DNA of 64,000 nucleotides from Janthinobacterium saanense. Its GTDB lineage: Bacteria; Pseudomonadota; Gammaproteobacteria; Burkholderiales; Burkholderiaceae_D. A program made the translations under genes and the position numbers. Each line of letters starts with the position of its first letter. Position 1 is the first letter of the stretch. Shown here in pieces: positions 60,454 through 64,000 of the stretch. A model generated the notes under the pieces. That model was not told where the DNA came from. It worked only from the letters and a program-made list of their open reading frames with translations, and did no database searches. The stretch spans positions 1 to 64,000 of the forward strand of contig NZ_JACHCI010000009.1 of the NCBI RefSeq assembly GCF_014200675.1, read 5' to 3'.

Positions 60454-63102
60454 ATGACAAAAACCCTCATCATCGCCGAGAAGCCTTCTGTCGCGAACGA
60501 TATCGCGAAGACGCTTGGCGGCTTTACCAAGCACGATGAGTACTTTGAATCGGATGACTACGTCCTGTCGTCGGCGGTTGGCCACTTGCTGGAGATCGCC
60601 GTACCGGAAGAATTCGACGTGAAGCGCGGCAAATGGAGTTTCGCGCACTTGCCGATGATTCCACCGTATTTCGCGCTCAATCCGATCGCCAAGACGGAAG
60701 CGCGCCTCAAAGTATTAAACAAGCTGATCAAGCGCAAAGACGTTACCACCCTGATTAATGCCTGCGATGCGGGGCGCGAAGGCGAGCTGATTTTCCGCCT
60801 GATCGCGCAAAACGCCAAGGCCAAGCAACCGGTCAAGCGTTTGTGGCTGCAATCGATGACGCCGGGCGCCATCCGCGACGGTTTCTCCAATCTGCGCAGC
60901 GACGAAGAAATGCTGCCGCTGGCCGACGCTGCCCGCTGCCGTTCGGAAGCGGACTGGTTGATCGGTATCAACGGTACCCGCGCCATGACGGCTTTCAACT
61001 CGAAAGAGGGCGGCTTTTACCTGACCACCGTGGGCCGCGTGCAGACGCCGACCCTGTCGATCGTGGTCGAGCGCGAAGACAAGATCAAGAAATTCGTGGC
61101 GCGCGACTTCTGGGAAGTACGCGCCGAATTCGTCTGCGCAGCCGGTATCTATGAAGGCCGCTGGCTCGACACCAAATTCAAGAAAGACGAAAACGATCCC
61201 GAGAAGCGCGCCGAGCGCCTGTGGAGCAAGACGGCTGCCGACTCGATCGCCACCGCCTGCCGTGGCCGCCAGGGCATCGTCACGGAAGAGTCGAAACCGA
61301 CCACCTCGATGGCGCCGGGCCTGTTCGACCTGACCAGCCTGCAGCGTGAAGCGAACTCGCGTTTCGGTTTCTCCGCTAAAAATACCCTGGGCCTGGCCCA
61401 GGCGCTGTATGAAAAGCACAAGGTGCTGACCTACCCGCGTACCGATTCGCGCCATTTGCCGGAAGACTACATGCCGACCGTGCTGCAGGCGCTGGAAACG
61501 GTCAAGGAAAACAGCAATTACCACCAGTTCGCCAAGCAGATCATCGACAAGGGCTGGGTCAAGCCGAACAAGCGCATCTTCGACAACACCAAAATCTCGG
61601 ATCACTTTGCGATCATCCCGACCACCATTGCGCCAAAAAACCTGTCCGAGCCGGAACAGAAGCTGTACGACCTGGTGACGCGCCGTTTCATGGCCGTGTT
61701 CTTCCCGCCTGCGGAATTCCAGGTCACCACGCGCTACACGGAAGTGTCCGGCCATCAGTTCAAGACTGAAGGCAAGGTCATGACCAATCCGGGCTGGCTG
61801 GCCATTTATGGCAAGGAAGCATCGACCGATGCCGACAAGGAAAGCAATGGCAACGGTAACCTGGTGCCGGTCGCCAAGGGCGAAAAAGTGCAGACGGAAA
61901 GTGTCAGCGCCAACGGCCTGGTGACCAAGCCGCCTGCACGCTACACGGAAGCAACCTTGCTGTCGGCCATGGAAGGCGCAGGCAAGCTGATCGACGACGA
62001 CGAGTTGCGCGATGCGATGGCCGGCAAGGGCCTGGGCACGCCAGCGACGCGCGCCGCCACCATCGAGGGGCTGCTGACGGAACGCTATCTGCTGCGCGAA
62101 GGCCGCGAGCTGATGCCAACCGCCAAGGCTTCGCAGCTGATGACCTTGTTGAAAGGCCTGGGCGTCAATGAATTGACGGCGCCAGAGCTGACAGGCGAGT
62201 GGGAATACAAGCTGTCACAGATGGAAAAGGGCAAGATTTCGCGTGACGAGTTCATGCGTGAAATCGCGCAAATGACGCAAATCATCGTCAAGCGTGCCAA
62301 GGAATACGACAACGACACCATTCCTGGCGATTACGCCACCCTGCACACGCCATGCCCGAATTGCGGCGGCGTGGTCAAGGAAAACTACCGTCGTTTCGCT
62401 TGCACCAAGTGCGAGTTCTCGATGAGCAAGACGCCCGGTTCGCGCCAGTTTGAAATCGAAGAAGTGGAACAATTGCTGAAGGACCGCACCATCGGCCCGC
62501 TGCAAGGTTTCCGCTCGAAGATGGGCCGTCCATTTGCCGCCATCCTGCGCATCGTGCGCGATGAAGAAATCAAGAACTTCAAGCTGGAATTTGATTTCGG
62601 TCAAAACGATGAAAGCGAAGATGGCGAAGGCGTCGATTTCACGGGCCAGACAGCGCTGGGACCTTGTCCCAAGTGCGCCGCTGGCGTGTATGAAATGGGC
62701 CTGGCCTATGTTTGCGAACACAGCGTGGCAAAGCCGAAGACGTGCGACTTCCGCAGCGGCCGTATCATCTTGCAGCAGGAAATCTTGCCGGAACAAATGG
62801 CAAAACTGCTCAACGATGGCAAGACCGATCTGTTGCCTGGTTTCATCTCGCAGCGCACGCGCCGTCCCTTCAAGGCGTTCCTGGTACGCGGCAAGGATGG
62901 CAAGGTGAGCTTCGAGTTTGAAGAGCGCAAGGCCAAGACGCCAGCCAAGGGCAAGGCGGCGGCTGCCGAGGTGGAAGGCGAAGAAGGCGCGGCGCCGGCC
63001 AAGAAGGCGGTCGCGAAGAAAGCGCCAGCGAAAAAGGCCACGGCCGTGAAAAAGCCGGCAGTTAAAAAAGCGCCGGCCAAGAAGGCAGTCGCGGCGGAGT
63101 AA
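60454..63102 (+). CDS. topB: DNA topoisomerase III with H1-like C-terminal tail
   Basis: An 882-residue type IA topoisomerase of the TopB branch. Toprim domain first (LIIAEKPSVANDIAK; acidic DAGREGE), then the gate domains with catalytic Tyr327 in LTYPRTDSRHLP, followed by two zinc-ribbon-like cysteine sets (CPNC..CTKC and CPKC..C..C, about residues 635-770). The last 55 residues (from about 828) are almost wholly Lys/Ala/Pro with repeated AKKA and KKAPAKK units, like histone H1. E. coli TopB is 653 residues, so ribbons and tail are extra. Enzyme identity is secure; the tail role is inferred as DNA binding. Confidence 0.95.
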   Translation: MTKTLIIAEKPSVANDIAKTLGGFTKHDEYFESDDYVLSSAVGHLLEIAVPEEFDVKRGKWSFAHLPMIPPYFALNPIAKTEARLKVLNKLIKRKDVTTLINACDAGREGELIFRLIAQNAKAKQPVKRLWLQSMTPGAIRDGFSNLRSDEEMLPLADAARCRSEADWLIGINGTRAMTAFNSKEGGFYLTTVGRVQTPTLSIVVEREDKIKKFVARDFWEVRAEFVCAAGIYEGRWLDTKFKKDENDPEKRAERLWSKTAADSIATACRGRQGIVTEESKPTTSMAPGLFDLTSLQREANSRFGFSAKNTLGLAQALYEKHKVLTYPRTDSRHLPEDYMPTVLQALETVKENSNYHQFAKQIIDKGWVKPNKRIFDNTKISDHFAIIPTTIAPKNLSEPEQKLYDLVTRRFMAVFFPPAEFQVTTRYTEVSGHQFKTEGKVMTNPGWLAIYGKEASTDADKESNGNGNLVPVAKGEKVQTESVSANGLVTKPPARYTEATLLSAMEGAGKLIDDDELRDAMAGKGLGTPATRAATIEGLLTERYLLREGRELMPTAKASQLMTLLKGLGVNELTAPELTGEWEYKLSQMEKGKISRDEFMREIAQMTQIIVKRAKEYDNDTIPGDYATLHTPCPNCGGVVKENYRRFACTKCEFSMSKTPGSRQFEIEEVEQLLKDRTIGPLQGFRSKMGRPFAAILRIVRDEEIKNFKLEFDFGQNDESEDGEGVDFTGQTALGPCPKCAAGVYEMGLAYVCEHSVAKPKTCDFRSGRIILQQEILPEQMAKLLNDGKTDLLPGFISQRTRRPFKAFLVRGKDGKVSFEFEERKAKTPAKGKAAAAEVEGEEGAAPAKKAVAKKAPAKKATAVKKPAVKKAPAKKAVAAE

Positions 63103-63125
63103 TCCGCCAGCGAGTCAGGACAGAA

Positions 63126-63154
63126 AGCCAGGGCGGTTGCCCTGGCTTTTTTTT
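63126..63154 (+). terminator. Rho-independent terminator of topB
   Basis: AGCCAGGGC (63126-63134), loop GGTT, GCCCTGGCT (63139-63147) and eight T. The T-run overlaps the stop codon of the convergent gene at 63153, and the 5' AAA gives limited bidirectional potential. Confidence 0.92.
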
Positions 63155-63854
63155 AGTCCAGGTAATCCGAATACTCGCGCTGGGCGTAGTTTTTCAGGTT
63201 CGCCCAGGGCTGGGCCTGGCTCAAGGTGGGCTGCAGCTTGACGTCGACCCGGCGGTAAAAAGTGTTGGCGCGGTCGCCGCTTTCGATGATCAGCGGAATC
63301 TGTTTTTGCTCATCCCACAGCACGCGCTGGAACACGCCATTCTTTTCCACCTCGCGCCAGCGCGCGCCCGCCACGTTCGAGACCTGTTTCGACAGCGGAA
63401 TGGCGGCCACCAGTTTCGGGTCCAGCAGATAAAAACTGTTTTCCCAGGAACCGTCGAAATTGACGTTCTCGTATTCCGCTTTCGGGATCGCCACCACCAC
63501 CTTGTCGTGGGCATCGATGTATTCGACCTTGACGATGTTCTTTTCCAGCATCACATGGCGCGGTATCACGACCGGGTTGAAATGCTTGTGTTCATGCTGC
63601 GTGCTTTTCAGCGCCACTTTCTTGTTGCCGCTGTGTTCATCATGGGCGGCCGGCAAGACGCGTTCTACCCATACATGGCCGGGGCGGCGCAGCATCTTTT
63701 CTTCGTAGCGGCTTTCGCGCGTCACGCCTTCCGGCGTCAGCACGCGGTTGTAATAGCGGATGCCCAGGTCCAGATCCACCGGGGCGGCAGGGGTGGCGTG
63801 TACTGCGCTGGCAAAGCCGGCCGCGAACACGATGGCGATCAAAGTAGCTTTCAT
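63153..63854 (-). CDS. secreted protein of unknown function
   Basis: A 233-residue protein with a signal peptide (MKATLIAIVFAAGFASAVHA, cleavage near residue 20). The mature part is beta-rich and charged, with RYYNRVLTPEGVTRESRYEEK near the N-terminus, a His/Lys tract (QHEHKHFNP) near residue 90, and WRNTFYRRVDV-like strands later (ANTFYRRVDVKL). It resembles a folding-type periplasmic or outer-membrane-associated protein, but I recognise no family. A partial gene ends 78 nt upstream on the same strand, separated by a hairpin. Confidence 0.8.
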   Translation of the reverse strand: MKATLIAIVFAAGFASAVHATPAAPVDLDLGIRYYNRVLTPEGVTRESRYEEKMLRRPGHVWVERVLPAAHDEHSGNKKVALKSTQHEHKHFNPVVIPRHVMLEKNIVKVEYIDAHDKVVVAIPKAEYENVNFDGSWENSFYLLDPKLVAAIPLSKQVSNVAGARWREVEKNGVFQRVLWDEQKQIPLIIESGDRANTFYRRVDVKLQPTLSQAQPWANLKNYAQREYSDYLD

Positions 63855-63876
63855 GGTCTTCCTTTACATGTGCAAG

Positions 63877-63908
63877 GGGGCGGATGCCACTTGCGTGCCA
63901 TCCGCCCC
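63877..63908 (-). terminator. stem-loop between the last two minus-strand genes
   Basis: GGGGCGGATG (63877-63886) and CATCCGCCCC (63899-63908) form a perfect ten-pair stem with a 12-base loop, 24 nt after the stop of the partial gene. There is no T-tract in the minus direction, so it may be an mRNA 3'-protecting or processing hairpin rather than a full terminator. Confidence 0.55.
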
Positions 63909-63932
63909 TGACTAGTTACTTATTGATGCCGC

Positions 63933-64000
63933 TCAAAAGCCGAATGCTGCCTTCAGCAAGTCGAATACCTTGGTGTTGTCCAGGGTGCCCTTGAAGGTTT
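63933..64000 (-). CDS. C-terminal end of a truncated-by-window gene
   Basis: An open minus-strand frame ending in TGA (63933-63935) reads KGTLDNTKVFDLLKAAFGF at its C-terminus. The rest lies outside the window, so the family cannot be named. Codon usage matches the neighbours and it runs in the same direction as the secreted unknown downstream. Confidence 0.6.
   Translation of the reverse strand, partial: TFKGTLDNTKVFDLLKAAFGF

Overview
The window is a chromosomal segment of a GC-rich betaproteobacterium, most likely family Oxalobacteraceae (Janthinobacterium/Massilia/Duganella type). This is inferred from gene content and order: rsmB-DUF4390-ntrY-ntrX-like, argS-SPOR-dsbA-SDR, birA-coaX-SPOR, EIIA(Man)-HPr-EI beside gshAB, proteobacterial-type gshA, UbiK, Smg and metXW. 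The species cannot be fixed from sequence alone. Almost everything is core chromosome; I see no insertion sequence, prophage, CRISPR array or tRNA.

Layout. 1-130: 3' end of an rRNA operon (5S) and its terminator. 150-3144: minus-strand DUF1840 protein, lipoprotein, comM and ubiK. 3186-6177: nitrogen-limitation operon (TorF-like porin, glnK, amtB) behind a perfect NtrC-type site and a sigma-54 promoter, closed by a strong terminator. 6302-11246: glutathione synthesis (gshA, gshB) followed by a sugar-permease-free PTS (EIIA, HPr, EI). 11247-16261: structured leader, metX, metW, ampG-like transporter, M48 protease, pseudouridine synthase. 16258-23370: xth, pyrE, a small GNAT, TauE-like exporter, LysR regulator, lipase-like hydrolase, UPF0057 peptide, two unknown proteins, an oxidoreductase and a TonB-C protein. 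23384-26760: gatCAB on the minus strand.

27114-34041: rod-shape and cell-wall operon mreB-mreC-mreD-mrdA-rodA-rlpA, with an intrinsic terminator between mreB and mreC. 34045-40245: minus-strand SPOR protein, coaX, birA, SDR, dsbA, second SPOR protein and argS. 40724-48954: rsmB, DUF4390, NtrY-like kinase, a response regulator lacking the AAA+ domain, a CobW-like fragment, DUF3567, a class II amidotransferase and a degenerate EAL-HDOD protein. 48957-49074: quasi-palindromic intergenic element. 49138-53419: SPW protein and metH (minus). 54083-56575: a large lipoprotein with IPT/TIG-like repeats and a metzincin zinc site, behind an AT-rich intergenic stretch. 56646-64000: fmt and def (minus), dprA, smg, topB with a histone-H1-like tail (plus), then a secreted unknown and the end of another gene (minus).

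Functional links: the GlnK/AmtB operon and the NtrY-like pair both concern nitrogen or envelope signalling. mreBCD/mrdA/rodA/rlpA, the SPOR proteins and the AmpG-like transporter concern peptidoglycan. metXW and metH bracket methionine synthesis. gatCAB, argS, fmt, def and rsmB serve translation. The most second-look-worthy items are the metX leader, the sigma-54/NtrC porin module, the metzincin lipoprotein, the AAA-less NtrX with its CobW-like neighbour, the intergenic quasi-palindrome and the palindromes in front of mreB and dprA. No clearly new multi-gene defence or metabolic system is visible.
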